Of a stretch of 64,000 nucleotides of DNA, positions 26,224 to 34,998 are shown in pieces. The notes below the pieces were generated by a model. It saw only the letters and a program-made list of their open reading frames with translations. It did no database searches and was not told the DNA's origin. The stretch is from Myxosarcina sp. GI1 (GTDB lineage: Bacteria > Cyanobacteriota > Cyanobacteriia > Cyanobacteriales > Xenococcaceae). The first letter of the stretch is position 1. The number at the start of each line of letters is the position of its first letter. Location: NCBI RefSeq assembly GCF_000756305.1, contig NZ_JRFE01000015.1, positions 68,238-132,237 on the forward strand, written 5' to 3'. Both the position numbers and the translations under genes were made by a program.

Positions 26224-26576
26224 TATCTATCCTCTCTTGTATAAGAAAAAAGCATATTTTGCATATCATCATGTATAGTTCCCAAATATTGATGTAAATC
26301 AAACTTTAAACATAGTTTTGGATATGTATAGTAGCGAGTTTCGTCTTTGCTTAAAACTTTTGTTCCTTAATTAGATATTTTTTCAACACCTGTCACTTTT
26401 GACAGGTAAAACCGCCTATAAATACCTCAAATATGCAAAAAGCGATCGCTTGCCTGTAACTATTACCAGACTAATTTTTTCCGTAACAAAATACACAGGG
26501 CAAACTATGGACTAAGCTTTAATCTGCGATCGGATGCGAAAAACATAAGTCAGGTGCATCTAAATCAATTGAGCTT
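26224..26576 (+). other. Promoter-bearing spacer upstream of the Nit1C cluster
   Basis: This 353-base divergent spacer separates the unknown membrane protein from the flavoprotein gene. It contains a perfect 20-base inverted repeat (26388-26407) and a HIP1 octamer near 26442. I searched for the canonical NtcA box (GTA, eight bases, TAC), expected for nitrogen-controlled genes, and found none with exact halves. Confidence 0.55.
26388..26407. promoter_or_regulatory. Perfect inverted repeat, candidate operator
   Basis: ACCTGTCA and TGACAGGT are separated by four bases (CTTT). It lies 170 bases upstream of the flavoprotein start and is not followed by a T tract on the plus strand, so an operator for a dimeric regulator is more likely than a terminator. 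No regulator gene is adjacent. Confidence 0.45.
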
Positions 26577-27860
26577 ATGAAAGAACGTTATTCCGTTGTC
26601 ATAATAGGAGGTGGTCAAGCAGGTTTGTCCCTAAGTTACTGCCTGAAAGAAAAAGGGATCGACCATATTATCTTTGAGAAAAACAAAATTGCTCATTCTT
26701 GGCGTGATAAACGTTGGGACAGTTTTTGTTTGGTAACACCCAACTGGCAATGTAAGCTTCCAGGATATTATTATCCAGGTGACAATCCCGACGGTTTTAT
26801 GGAAAGAGATAAAATCGTTAAGTACATAGAAGACTACGCTAACTCATACGATCTTCCCGTAAAAGAAGGGGTAAATGTTTTAAAAGTTCGCAAGAATCAT
26901 ACTCAAGATGTCTTTGAGTTGGCTACTTCTATAGGGGATTTTATTGCCGACAAAGTAGTAATTGCTGTAGGTAACTATCACCTGCCTAAAATACCGAGAA
27001 TGGCAGAAAGGCTATCCGCAGACATTTTACAGCTACATTCATCAGATTACAAAAATCCCGAATCATTAGGCGATCGCGATATTTTAGTAGTTGGATCTGG
27101 ACAGTCGGGATGTCAGATAGCTGAAGACTTGCATCTTGCAGGTAAAAAAGTTCATCTCTGCGTAGGTGGTGCGCCTCGTTCGGCAAGACGTTATCGGGGT
27201 AAAGATGTAGTAGATTGGCTCGATCGCATGGGTTACTACGATCTACCTATTGACGATCATCCAGATAAAGAAAAGGTCAGACACAAAACCAACCACTATC
27301 TTACAGGACGCGATGGCGGACATGAAATCGATCTCAGACAGTTTGCCCTGGAAGGGATGCAGCTATACGGATCTTTAGCCGATATTCGAGGCGATCGTTT
27401 AGAATTTAAACCCAATCTTAAAGTCAATTTAGATCGCGCCGATGAAGTAGCCGCCAGCATCAAACGCACGATAGATAAATACATCGAACAAAATCAGATC
27501 TCGGCACCTATAGAACCACCATATCAACCCGTTTGGCAGCCAGAAACCGAAGTTACCAATCTCAATTATCAAGAAGCCAATATCGGTGCTGTAGTTTGGT
27601 GTATTGGTTTTGAAACCGACTTTAGCTGGATTGAAATTCCCGTGTTTGATGGTAAAAGTTATCCCCATCACAACCGAGGTGTAACTACCGTAAAAGGACT
27701 TTATTTTCTCGGTCTTCCCTGGCTGTATACCTGGGGGTCGGCAAGATTTTCGGGAATTGCTAGAGATGCTCGATATATATGCGATCGCATTTTAATGAGT
27801 ACCAATATTGCTTATCCAGGTTCGTTACTGGCTGTCAACGAAGCTGCGATCGGTTCTTAA
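26577..27860 (+). CDS. MSMEG_0569-type flavin-dependent oxidoreductase
   Basis: A 427-residue flavoprotein monooxygenase-like enzyme and the first gene of the Nit1C-type cluster. The FAD site is VVIIGGGQAGLSLSYCL (about 6-22) and a second dinucleotide site is ILVVGSGQSGCQIAEDLH (about 168-185), probably for NADPH. The region SWRDKRWDSFCLVTPNW near 42-58 is characteristic of the MSMEG_0569 family that co-occurs with nitrilase Nit1C clusters. The C-terminus (VVWCIGFETDFSW, GLYFLGLPWLYTWGSARFSG) is typical of flavin-containing monooxygenase relatives. The reaction is unknown. The start is ATG. The next gene follows after 69 bases. Confidence 0.9.
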   Translation: MKERYSVVIIGGGQAGLSLSYCLKEKGIDHIIFEKNKIAHSWRDKRWDSFCLVTPNWQCKLPGYYYPGDNPDGFMERDKIVKYIEDYANSYDLPVKEGVNVLKVRKNHTQDVFELATSIGDFIADKVVIAVGNYHLPKIPRMAERLSADILQLHSSDYKNPESLGDRDILVVGSGQSGCQIAEDLHLAGKKVHLCVGGAPRSARRYRGKDVVDWLDRMGYYDLPIDDHPDKEKVRHKTNHYLTGRDGGHEIDLRQFALEGMQLYGSLADIRGDRLEFKPNLKVNLDRADEVAASIKRTIDKYIEQNQISAPIEPPYQPVWQPETEVTNLNYQEANIGAVVWCIGFETDFSWIEIPVFDGKSYPHHNRGVTTVKGLYFLGLPWLYTWGSARFSGIARDARYICDRILMSTNIAYPGSLLAVNEAAIGS

Positions 27861-27929
27861 CAGTCAACAGTTAACAGCAATCTATCGATTTCTATTTTAT
27901 AGATAACAAACATTTAAGGAGACAAAATT

Positions 27930-28412
27930 ATGCCTGAAGTTACTACCCCCGCACACAAAGCTGGTGACTATTTTGTAGATTACGAAGAAAAAGTATTTCC
28001 CGACGTACAGGCAGAACCAGGCGAAAAAGCTTTAGTTACTTTTCATACTGTAGCTTTTGAAGGTTCGATTGGCTTGGTAAACTTATTACAGGCAACTAGG
28101 CTAATTCGTAAAGGCTTTGAAACTTCAGTTTTACTCTATGGTCCTGGGGTTACGCTAGGAGTACAGCGAGGCTTTCCTAAGATTGGCGATGAGTCTTTTC
28201 CAGGACATCAAGCTCTAAACAATCAATTAATTAAGATTATGGACGAAGGTGGTAAAGTTTACGCCTGTCGCTTTGCATTGCAAGCCTTATACGGACACGG
28301 AGAACCTTCTTTAATTCCTGGCATTATTCCCATTAATCCTAAAGATGTATTGGACTTTATTCTGCTACATCGTAAAGAAGGGGCATTTATCCTCGACACC
28401 TGGACGATGTAA
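27930..28412 (+). CDS. Sll0783/MSMEG_0572 family nitrogen-starvation protein
   Basis: A 160-residue cytosolic protein matching the Sll0783/MSMEG_0572 family: [39 protein letters not shown] and the end [11 protein letters not shown] are typical. The fold resembles DsrE-like proteins, by inference from its strand/helix alternation. In Synechocystis the sll0783 gene responds strongly to nitrogen starvation and affects polyhydroxybutyrate formation; the biochemical role is unknown. Translation is secured by a perfect AAGGAG (27916-27921) eight bases upstream of ATG. It lies between the flavoprotein and nitrilase genes in one orientation. Confidence 0.9.
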   Translation: MPEVTTPAHKAGDYFVDYEEKVFPDVQAEPGEKALVTFHTVAFEGSIGLVNLLQATRLIRKGFETSVLLYGPGVTLGVQRGFPKIGDESFPGHQALNNQLIKIMDEGGKVYACRFALQALYGHGEPSLIPGIIPINPKDVLDFILLHRKEGAFILDTWTM

Positions 28413-28501
28413 CTCTGTTACTAGTAGGGATAAATGGACATTTGCCTTCATATATTACCTTAAATAGTATTGACAATTGACCATCAACAATTTACGAAAC
28501 G

Positions 28502-29557
28502 ATGGATTACTCACGCACAGTTAAAGCCGCTGCCGTACAGCTTTCTCCCGTACTCTATAGCTGCGAGGGAACGACTAATAAAGTTTTACAAGCTATAGAA
28601 AATGCCGCCACCGAACGAGTAGAGTTAATCGTTTTTCCAGAAACTTTTATTCCTTACTATCCTTACTTCTCTTTTATTCAGCCTCCCGTACTGACGGGAA
28701 AAGAACACCTGCGTTTGTATAAAGAGGCGGTGAAGGTTCCGAGTCCTGTTACTGAGGCAGTTAGTAAGGCGGCAAAAGCCCACAGTATGGTGGTTGTTCT
28801 GGGGATTAACGAACGCGATGGCGGTTCGCTATATAATTCCCAATTAATCTTTGATGCCGATGGAACTTTGTTATTAAAACGGCGCAAAATAACCCCTACC
28901 TATCACGAACGGATGATTTGGGGACAGGGTGATGGTTCGGGATTAAAAGTTTTAGATACGGCTGTGGGCAAACTCGGTGCTTTAGCCTGTTGGGAACATT
29001 ACAATCCTCTGGCTAGATATAGCCTAATGGCGCAATACGAACAAATACACTGCGCTCAATTTCCTGGTTCGATGGTAGGACAAATTTTTGCCGAACAAAC
29101 AGAAGTGACGGTTCGTCATCATGCCTTAGAAGCTGGTTGTTTTGTAGTCAACTCTACGGGTTGGCTAACTCCCGAACAGGTTGCCGAAATTTGCCCCGAT
29201 GAAAAGTTACAAAAAGTATTAACTGGCGGTTGTTATACCACGATTATTTCTCCTGAAGGGGTTCCATTATGCGAACCTATAACCGAAGGAGAGGGAATGG
29301 CGATCGCCGAACTAGACTTTTCTTTAATTACCAAGCGCAAACGGATGATGGATGCGATCGGACATTATGCTCGTCCCGACTTGTTACAGCTTCAGTTAGA
29401 TACCGATAAGCGAACGGTTTTACATCAAAACGATATTCATTTATTTAGAGTTACGGAGCAAAACTATTCTACTAACGGAAGCAACTCTAACAACGATGGG
29501 GCTTCTGTCGATTCAGAAAAAGTAACTAGTGACCAATCATTAAACATTGAACATTGA
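28502..29557 (+). CDS. Nitrilase of the Nit6803/Nit1C type
   Basis: A 351-residue nitrilase-superfamily enzyme. The Glu-Lys-Cys triad is present: [14 protein letters not shown] (Glu near 48), [20 protein letters not shown] (Lys near 130) and [16 protein letters not shown] (Cys near 164). The sequence GxGDGSG and WEHY follow the Nit6803 type, which hydrolyses aliphatic nitriles such as fumaronitrile. The last 45 residues after [10 protein letters not shown] are low-complexity and serine/asparagine-rich and probably unstructured. In Nit1C clusters the enzyme is thought to act on nitriles or cyanide adducts during nitrogen shortage. It lies between the Sll0783-like and radical SAM genes. Confidence 0.93.
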   Translation: MDYSRTVKAAAVQLSPVLYSCEGTTNKVLQAIENAATERVELIVFPETFIPYYPYFSFIQPPVLTGKEHLRLYKEAVKVPSPVTEAVSKAAKAHSMVVVLGINERDGGSLYNSQLIFDADGTLLLKRRKITPTYHERMIWGQGDGSGLKVLDTAVGKLGALACWEHYNPLARYSLMAQYEQIHCAQFPGSMVGQIFAEQTEVTVRHHALEAGCFVVNSTGWLTPEQVAEICPDEKLQKVLTGGCYTTIISPEGVPLCEPITEGEGMAIAELDFSLITKRKRMMDAIGHYARPDLLQLQLDTDKRTVLHQNDIHLFRVTEQNYSTNGSNSNNDGASVDSEKVTSDQSLNIEH

Positions 29558-29699
29558 GGTTTTAAGCCTCTTCCTTGAGGAGGACGCATCCTTCTAGGAA
29601 ACCTCAAACGCTTGTGTCGTCCGTAAAGAAAAATAATAAATGAAATGACTGAGATTACGATCTTCAGTCGTTTGTGAGTTAAGCAATAAGCAATAATTA

Positions 29700-30788
29700 A
29701 TGACAATTAGCAAACAAAAATTGATTACCGAACTACAGTCACAAGGTTTGAAACTGATAGATCGCGACACGGGTGCGGCAGGTAGAAAAGGCGGCGCGGG
29801 ACCATCGGATCATAAAGCCGTTACTATAGACGGAACGACGGTAATGATTCCCGTATATAACGGTGTGGCAGCAGAATCGCCATATACCGTGGGGGAGTAT
29901 TATGATACTTCCCTACGGAAAAACGGTCGGGCGATCGCGTCAATCGCCTTTCCCCAACAGCCAAAATTTTATAGTCTTAAAACTGCTGACGGAATTCCTT
30001 ACAGCCAGATTGCCCTGTTACACAGCCACAATGTCTTAGCTACCACAGTTTTACAAACCTGCATTCGCTATAGTAACCGCAATACTGCCTGTCAATTTTG
30101 CGCGATAGGACAATCTTTAGAGGCAGGTAAAACTATCGCCCAAAAAACTCCCCAACAGTTAGCAGAAGTAGCAGAGGCAGCAGTTAGACTAGACGGAATC
30201 GAACACTTGGTAATGACTACGGGAACGCCCAACACTACCGACAGAGGTGCGGCTTATTTGAGCGAATGCGCCCAGGCGGTAAAAGCCAGAGTCAATTTAC
30301 CCATTCAGGCACAGTGCGAACCCCCGAATGATTTTGTATGGTTCGAGAAAATGAAAGCGGCAGGTATAGATAGCCTGGGAATGCACTTAGAGGTATTGGA
30401 ACCAAAGGTGCGCGATCGCATCATGCCAGGAAAAGCTAAAGTATCTTTGGATTATTATTTTCAGGCTTTTGAGGCGGCAGTTAAAGTTTTTGGTTGGGGA
30501 CAGGTAAGCACCTACATTCTGGCTGGTTTGGGAGATAGCATGGATACTATAGTCAATACTTGCGATCGCCTGATAAAACTAGGTGTCTATCCTTTTGTCG
30601 TTCCTTTTGTTCCGATTATGGGTACGCCTCTAGTTAACCATAAGCCACCCAGCAGTGAATTTATGTATGCCATCTACGAACAAGTAGGCGCAATGTTAAG
30701 GAAAGCGGGGATGTTTTCTCAAGATATTAAAGCAGGTTGCGCTAAATGTGGTGCCTGTTCGGCATTATCTGCATTTGAAACCCTGTAG
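29700..30788 (+). CDS. MSMEG_0568-family radical SAM protein
   Basis: A 362-residue radical SAM enzyme of the Nit1C cluster. The iron-sulfur cysteines lie in TCIRYSNRNTACQFCAIG (about 111-128), spaced C-x9-C-x2-C rather than the common CxxxCxxC, as found in the biotin-synthase-like branch. Other features are LVMTTGTPNTTDRGAAYL and ILAGLGDSMDTIVNTCDRL. A second cysteine set, AGCAKCGACSAL, sits near the C-terminus (about 348-359) and may bind an auxiliary cluster. The product is unknown. The ATG start is in an AT-rich, hairpin-bearing spacer of 142 bases after the nitrilase gene. Its stop codon lies in a short palindromic repeat. Confidence 0.9.
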   Translation: MTISKQKLITELQSQGLKLIDRDTGAAGRKGGAGPSDHKAVTIDGTTVMIPVYNGVAAESPYTVGEYYDTSLRKNGRAIASIAFPQQPKFYSLKTADGIPYSQIALLHSHNVLATTVLQTCIRYSNRNTACQFCAIGQSLEAGKTIAQKTPQQLAEVAEAAVRLDGIEHLVMTTGTPNTTDRGAAYLSECAQAVKARVNLPIQAQCEPPNDFVWFEKMKAAGIDSLGMHLEVLEPKVRDRIMPGKAKVSLDYYFQAFEAAVKVFGWGQVSTYILAGLGDSMDTIVNTCDRLIKLGVYPFVVPFVPIMGTPLVNHKPPSSEFMYAIYEQVGAMLRKAGMFSQDIKAGCAKCGACSALSAFETL

Positions 30789-30816
30789 CGGAGACAGCTT
30801 CACGCATTGCTCCTAC
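30784..30816. repeat. Short palindromic repeat at the radical SAM stop codon
   Basis: The sequence from GTAGCGGAG to GCTCCTAC forms an imperfect stem and is in the style of small palindromic elements dispersed in this genome (compare 51951-52070 and 61612-61662). The radical SAM stop codon TAG (30786-30788) falls inside it. Confidence 0.5.
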
Positions 30817-30838
30817 GTTAATGTATTGTCAAACGAAC

Positions 30839-31342
30839 ATGGTTAAAAAAAATTATCAATTTAAACTCGCACTAACTCCAACAGAAATCGAAGCATATTT
30901 TCAACTCAGACAAGAAATATTTTGCCAGGAACAAGGTATTTTTGAAACGAGCGATCGCGACAAATACGATAATATTGCTTATCCAATTGTTGCTGTAAAT
31001 AGCAATAACCAAGTTGTCGGAGTTGTTAGAATTTACGAACCAAAACCAGGACTGTGGTATGGCGGTAGATTGGGTGTCCACCAAGATTATCGCCGCGTAG
31101 GACGTATTGGCAAAGGTTTGATCCAGAAAGCCGTTACTACTGCCAATACCTGGGGATGTCGCCAGTTTTTAGCCACAGTTCAATTACAAAACGTTAGGTT
31201 TTTTCAAAGACTGCATTGGAACTCGTTAAAAGAAATCGATATTTGCGATCGTCCCCATCATTTGATGGCAGCAGAATTAGATTACTATCCGCCCAATCTA
31301 GAACCACGTCCAGCTTTACAGCCAATGTCCTTGGTTAGTTAA
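30839..31342 (+). CDS. MSMEG_0567/Sll0786-family GNAT N-acetyltransferase
   Basis: About 167 residues from the ATG at 30839, which directly precedes the conserved NYQFKLALTPTEIEAYFQLR; an ATG six codons earlier (30821) is also possible. The GNAT acetyl-CoA motif A is GGRLGVHQDYRRVGRIGKGL (about 81-100), with R-x-x-R-x-G-x-G variation, and the C-terminal part reads FLATVQLQNVRFFQRLHW. It is the last recognised member of the Nit1C cluster here. In mycobacteria the corresponding protein is fused to an AIR-synthase-like domain; Synechocystis has that domain as separate sll0787. Neither a fusion nor a separate gene is found next to it here. Confidence 0.88.
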   Translation: MVKKNYQFKLALTPTEIEAYFQLRQEIFCQEQGIFETSDRDKYDNIAYPIVAVNSNNQVVGVVRIYEPKPGLWYGGRLGVHQDYRRVGRIGKGLIQKAVTTANTWGCRQFLATVQLQNVRFFQRLHWNSLKEIDICDRPHHLMAAELDYYPPNLEPRPALQPMSLVS

Positions 31343-31456
31343 ATTTACAGCCAAAAGTAAGTTTTTCTGATTCGACCGTATTTTACTTTCAGCCACTAAA
31401 TTTCCTCGGTTAATTCGATCGATGCAACTTTTCAGGTTGCACTACTAGATAAGTAG

Positions 31457-31462
31457 TATAAT
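31457..31462 (+). promoter_or_regulatory. Candidate -10 hexamer of the fasciclin gene
   Basis: A perfect TATAAT, 42 bases before the ATG at 31504. The best -35-like element, TTGCAC, is only 14 bases upstream, which is shorter than usual, so the assignment is tentative. Two small stem-loops flank the -35-like region. Confidence 0.35.
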
Positions 31463-31503
31463 CGATGTGAATTTATTATCAATTATCGATCGCAAAAAAT
31501 AAT

Positions 31504-31908
31504 ATGGCAGATATTGTCGATATTGCAGTCAACACAGAGGGGTTTAGCACCTTGGTAGCTGCGGTTAAAGCCGCCGATTTAGTTGAAACTTTAAAAACTT
31601 CAGGACCATTTACCGTATTTGCTCCCAACGATGATGCTTTTGCCAAACTTCCTCCAGGCACGGTTCAGACCTTAGTTGACAATCCACCTCAACTAGCTAG
31701 AATACTTACCTATCATGTAGTTGCAGGAAAATTAACCAAAGCAGATTTGAGTAAAGTAGATTCGGTAGATTCGCTAGAAGGTTCGCCAATTTCAATTAAT
31801 TGTAACAACGATCTTTTTGAAGTAAAAAATGCCACTGCGATCGCCGCAGATATTGAAGCTGACAATGGCATTATTCATGTAATTGATAATGTAATTTTGA
31901 TGGGATAA
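31504..31908 (+). CDS. Fasciclin-domain protein, CupS candidate
   Basis: A 134-residue single fasciclin (FAS1) domain: [15 protein letters not shown] and [16 protein letters not shown] are the conserved H1/H2-type segments, ending [15 protein letters not shown]. There is no signal peptide, so it is cytosolic, unlike most fasciclin proteins but like CupS (Synechocystis Sll1735), the fasciclin-fold subunit of the low-CO2-induced NDH-1MS complex. It lies tail-to-tail, 26 bases away, with cupA of the ndhF3-ndhD3-cupA operon. CupS normally follows cupA on the same strand, so orientation here is unusual. CupS identity is inferred; another small fasciclin paralogue remains possible. Confidence 0.85.
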   Translation: MADIVDIAVNTEGFSTLVAAVKAADLVETLKTSGPFTVFAPNDDAFAKLPPGTVQTLVDNPPQLARILTYHVVAGKLTKADLSKVDSVDSLEGSPISINCNNDLFEVKNATAIAADIEADNGIIHVIDNVILMG

Positions 31909-31934
31909 ACTTCGAGCGAAATTAAAAGCCAAGT

Positions 31935-33221
31935 TTAACGATACTCAGAACTTTGAATATCTCGCAAACGAGCTTCAGAGCGTTTAAAACGCTCCATTTG
32001 GGCGGTAAAAAACGCTCGATTTTTTTGCAAGTGTTCGGGGTTGGGATCGTCTAGAGGATATAGTAATGCTTGTCGCAATGCCTGAATTACAGCCGAAGTA
32101 ACATTATACATTGATCGCTGAAAGGTAATGCCCAACTGCACTAGCATATCGCTTTCACCCCGACAGTGTTGTCTGTAGTAGTCTCTCAAATAATCTGGAA
32201 GAAAATGCCACATATCGTCCATCAGCAAAGTGGGAGGAATTCCCGCCATTCCTACGGGTAAAACATCGGCGTAAAGAATGCCATAGTGAAAGTCTGGCTG
32301 TTTGTCTGGTACCTGTAGGGCTTGGGCGTTATAAGACTTGGTGCCGCGAAATGGAGAAGTCCGATAAAAAATTGCTTCTACATAGGGTAATGCCGCCTCA
32401 TACAGCCAGGTAAAACCTTGGGATTTAGGAATAATTTCATAGCATTCATCCCTAATATATACATGATGATAGATTGGTCTACCTGCAACGGCAAAAATTC
32501 CGTTGACCAAAAACTCCATTGCCTCTTTTACAGTAGTCATCTTACCTTCATCGTAAAGATCGGACATTTCTAGAAATACGGGACACATTACTTCCCAGAA
32601 AAGCCCTAAATTAGAATAGTAAGATAGCTGTCGGACTTGTTCTAAAAACATATTGGGGAAGAGCTTATACAGTCCCAACATCAGAGGATTGTTTTTAAAG
32701 TAAGCTTTTATCGCCCGATTGGCATTGTCTTTATACTCTTGACTGTCTAAAAATTCGTTAAATTTAGGATTGATATCTTGATGCCAAAACATTGCCTGCA
32801 TACAGGCTTCGGCAAATTCCATATTAATTCGGTCGTGGTTAAGGTGATGCAGCAGCTTGGGCATTTTACCAGTTTCCCCTTTAGCCATAAACTCTAAAAG
32901 TTCGGGATGTGCCGAGGCTTTACCACGCCAAACTTGAAGTGCAGCGTCTTCACCTGCATAGCGGTTGGGAAAGTCTAAATATTTTTGGGGCAAAAAATAT
33001 TTAAAAAAGGGTAGGGGATTTAAAAACACTCGTTCGGCAATGTAAAGCAGATCTCGCCAGTAAAAGTCCATAGGAATAGCATAAGCTTTGTAAATGCCGA
33101 TTATCTGCATCAAGTTTTCAGGAGTATCGGGCAGCATCGAACCGCCAGCCTCTAAACGATGAATGACATCGGCGAATTCATGGTTGGTAGGTGGTAGTTT
33201 GGTTGTTATAGTTTGAGTCAT
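31935..33221 (-). CDS. cupA: CO2 hydration protein CupA (ChpY)
   Basis: About 428 residues from the ATG at 33221; in-frame starts at 33230 (ATG) and 33281 (TTG) would lengthen it, but the family begins near here. It has the strong Cup/ChpXY signatures RLEAGGSMLPDTPENLMQII, MDFYWRDLLYIAERVFLNPL, GKMPKLLHHLNHDRINMEFA and ITFQRSMYNVTSAVIQALR. By family knowledge it is a peripheral zinc-linked subunit on the cytosolic side of the NDH-1MS complex, converting CO2 to bicarbonate during electron flow. The length and its place in an operon after ndhF3 and ndhD3 favour CupA over the shorter constitutive CupB. It follows ndhD3 by about 90 bases. Confidence 0.93.
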   Translation of the reverse strand: MTQTITTKLPPTNHEFADVIHRLEAGGSMLPDTPENLMQIIGIYKAYAIPMDFYWRDLLYIAERVFLNPLPFFKYFLPQKYLDFPNRYAGEDAALQVWRGKASAHPELLEFMAKGETGKMPKLLHHLNHDRINMEFAEACMQAMFWHQDINPKFNEFLDSQEYKDNANRAIKAYFKNNPLMLGLYKLFPNMFLEQVRQLSYYSNLGLFWEVMCPVFLEMSDLYDEGKMTTVKEAMEFLVNGIFAVAGRPIYHHVYIRDECYEIIPKSQGFTWLYEAALPYVEAIFYRTSPFRGTKSYNAQALQVPDKQPDFHYGILYADVLPVGMAGIPPTLLMDDMWHFLPDYLRDYYRQHCRGESDMLVQLGITFQRSMYNVTSAVIQALRQALLYPLDDPNPEHLQKNRAFFTAQMERFKRSEARLRDIQSSEYR

Positions 33222-33312
33222 GTTAATCATTCGGTTATTAAATGTAGAGGCAGGGCGCATAAACGCCTGGACAAACTCCAAATCTCAGCCCCCTGTGAAT
33301 TGCAATTCACCC

Positions 33313-34815
33313 TTACGAAGAAAGTTTTTGAGACACGAGCGTGGTAGTATCTGGATGACTGGCAAGGATGCTAAATTCGGTAAGATCGGTCAACCAGGCG
33401 GGGCGTACTCCCAATACTACGATTAATAGTGCCAAAACCAAAGCAGGCAAGCGTTCTGCTAGTCGTACTCTAGGATAGACGGTTGGTGTTTGACGACAAT
33501 CGATTTTGCCAAAGAAGGTTTTATTAAGCAAAATTACAAAGTAAACCGAAGTCAGACCAGTCGCAACCAGGCACAATATGGTGAAAGTCGGAAATACGGT
33601 AAAGCTGCCCTGAAAAGAAATATATTCGCCGATAAAACCAACCATTCCAGGTATACCAGCACTAGCCATTACTGCCAGAATAGTCAAACCGCCAATTAAC
33701 GGTAAACCCCGTTGGGGATTCATTAAGCCTCGGAGTACGTTAAGATCGCGGGTGCCAGTTTTTCTTTCTACGATTCCTACTAAATAGAATAAAAGCGCGA
33801 CAATCAAGCCGTGAGCAAACATCTGGCAGATTGCCCCAGATATGGCGATCGAAGTTCCTGCCGCCGTTGCTAAAACTACAAAGGCAATATGGGCAATGGA
33901 ACTATATGCCACCATTCTTTTAAGATCGGTTTGTGAAATTGCTACAAACGAACCATATAAAGCACTGACGGCGGCGATCGCAGCCAACCAAAAAGCCAGA
34001 TCGTTCCAAACTTGCGGAAACAACTCCAAGCCAAATCTAATCAAGCCATAAGTTCCTAGTTTGGAAAGTATGCCCCCTAGAATTATCGAGACTGGGGTAG
34101 AAGATTCGGTGTATGCATCGGGCAACCAAGTATGCAGGGGAGCTAAAGGAGTTTTGATCGCAAATCCAATAATTAGCGCGATCGCCAGAATTACTTGTTT
34201 GCTATAGGGCAATATTTGAGTTTGAATGGTGTCGTAGTCAAAACTGCTGGTAGTCAGAAAGACGATTCCCAAGAAAGTCGCCAGCACAAACACGCCAGAA
34301 AATGCCGTATAAAGCAAATACTTTGTCGCGGCATAGCCGCGATTTTCGCCTCCCCAAATATTGATTAGAAGATATACAGGAATGAGTTGAATTTCATAAA
34401 AAATAAAGAACAACAGCAAATTTTGTGCCAGTAAAGCACCGTTGATACAGCTAGCCAAAATTAAAATCAGACAGTAAAACAGCTTGGGACGAATTAAGGT
34501 GTCATTTTCTTGAGTAAAATTGCTGCTATAAATTGCCACACATATCAATAAACTATTGAGTATGACTAAAGGCAAAGATAAACCATCAATTCCCAAGTTG
34601 TAATTGAGTCCTAAAATTTCAATCCAGGGTAAAAATTCTGTCAGTTGTAAACCCTGTAGTTGGTAATCATAGAGAAAAATTAGTGACAGAGAAACTACAA
34701 AAGAAACAATACTAAACCCCAAACTGGTTGTTTGTAATAAGCGTTGCTTTTTTGTGGGTAAACAAGCAACTAGTAATGCTCCTGTAAAAGGTAGCCAAAT
34801 TAAAAAACTAAGCAT
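33313..34815 (-). CDS. ndhD3: NDH-1 subunit 4 of the CO2-uptake complex (NdhD3)
   Basis: A 500-residue membrane subunit of the NdhD/NuoM family. It has about 14 hydrophobic segments, the entry motif LLFFIFYEIQLIPVYLLI with its glutamate (about 135-150), and APLHTWLPDAYTESSTPVSI (about 227-245), the conserved proton-channel region. The family is shared with respiratory NdhD1, but the operon with ndhF3 and cupA assigns it to the CO2-uptake type D3 (or D4). It acts in thylakoid membranes as one of the antiporter-like subunits. It is transcribed after ndhF3, with a 183-base spacer. Confidence 0.94.
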   Translation of the reverse strand: MLSFLIWLPFTGALLVACLPTKKQRLLQTTSLGFSIVSFVVSLSLIFLYDYQLQGLQLTEFLPWIEILGLNYNLGIDGLSLPLVILNSLLICVAIYSSNFTQENDTLIRPKLFYCLILILASCINGALLAQNLLLFFIFYEIQLIPVYLLINIWGGENRGYAATKYLLYTAFSGVFVLATFLGIVFLTTSSFDYDTIQTQILPYSKQVILAIALIIGFAIKTPLAPLHTWLPDAYTESSTPVSIILGGILSKLGTYGLIRFGLELFPQVWNDLAFWLAAIAAVSALYGSFVAISQTDLKRMVAYSSIAHIAFVVLATAAGTSIAISGAICQMFAHGLIVALLFYLVGIVERKTGTRDLNVLRGLMNPQRGLPLIGGLTILAVMASAGIPGMVGFIGEYISFQGSFTVFPTFTILCLVATGLTSVYFVILLNKTFFGKIDCRQTPTVYPRVRLAERLPALVLALLIVVLGVRPAWLTDLTEFSILASHPDTTTLVSQKLSS

Positions 34816-34998
34816 GATTTGAAAAACAATGTTATCAATCGTTATTTGTCACAAATGAGAGATAGATTTAGCTAATTATTTGAACTTCTGCGGTGTCTGG
34901 CACCAACATTTTTAATTGACTTTTGTTAATTAGCTGGGTCAAAAGGAACTTTTTTAATTGCTTTGTTTAAAGTAAAGTATTGCATTTGACCGTATCGG

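Noticed and set aside
26224-28501. NtcA box (GTA-N8-TAC) for the Nit1C genes
   Set aside because: All GTA triplets in the spacers before the first three genes were compared; none is followed after eight bases by TAC.
29558-29699. Insertion sequence end (IS200/IS605-like) between nitrilase and radical SAM genes
   Set aside because: There are small stems such as CCTC/GAGG and GACTGA/TCAGTC, but no transposase remnant or second end could be identified.
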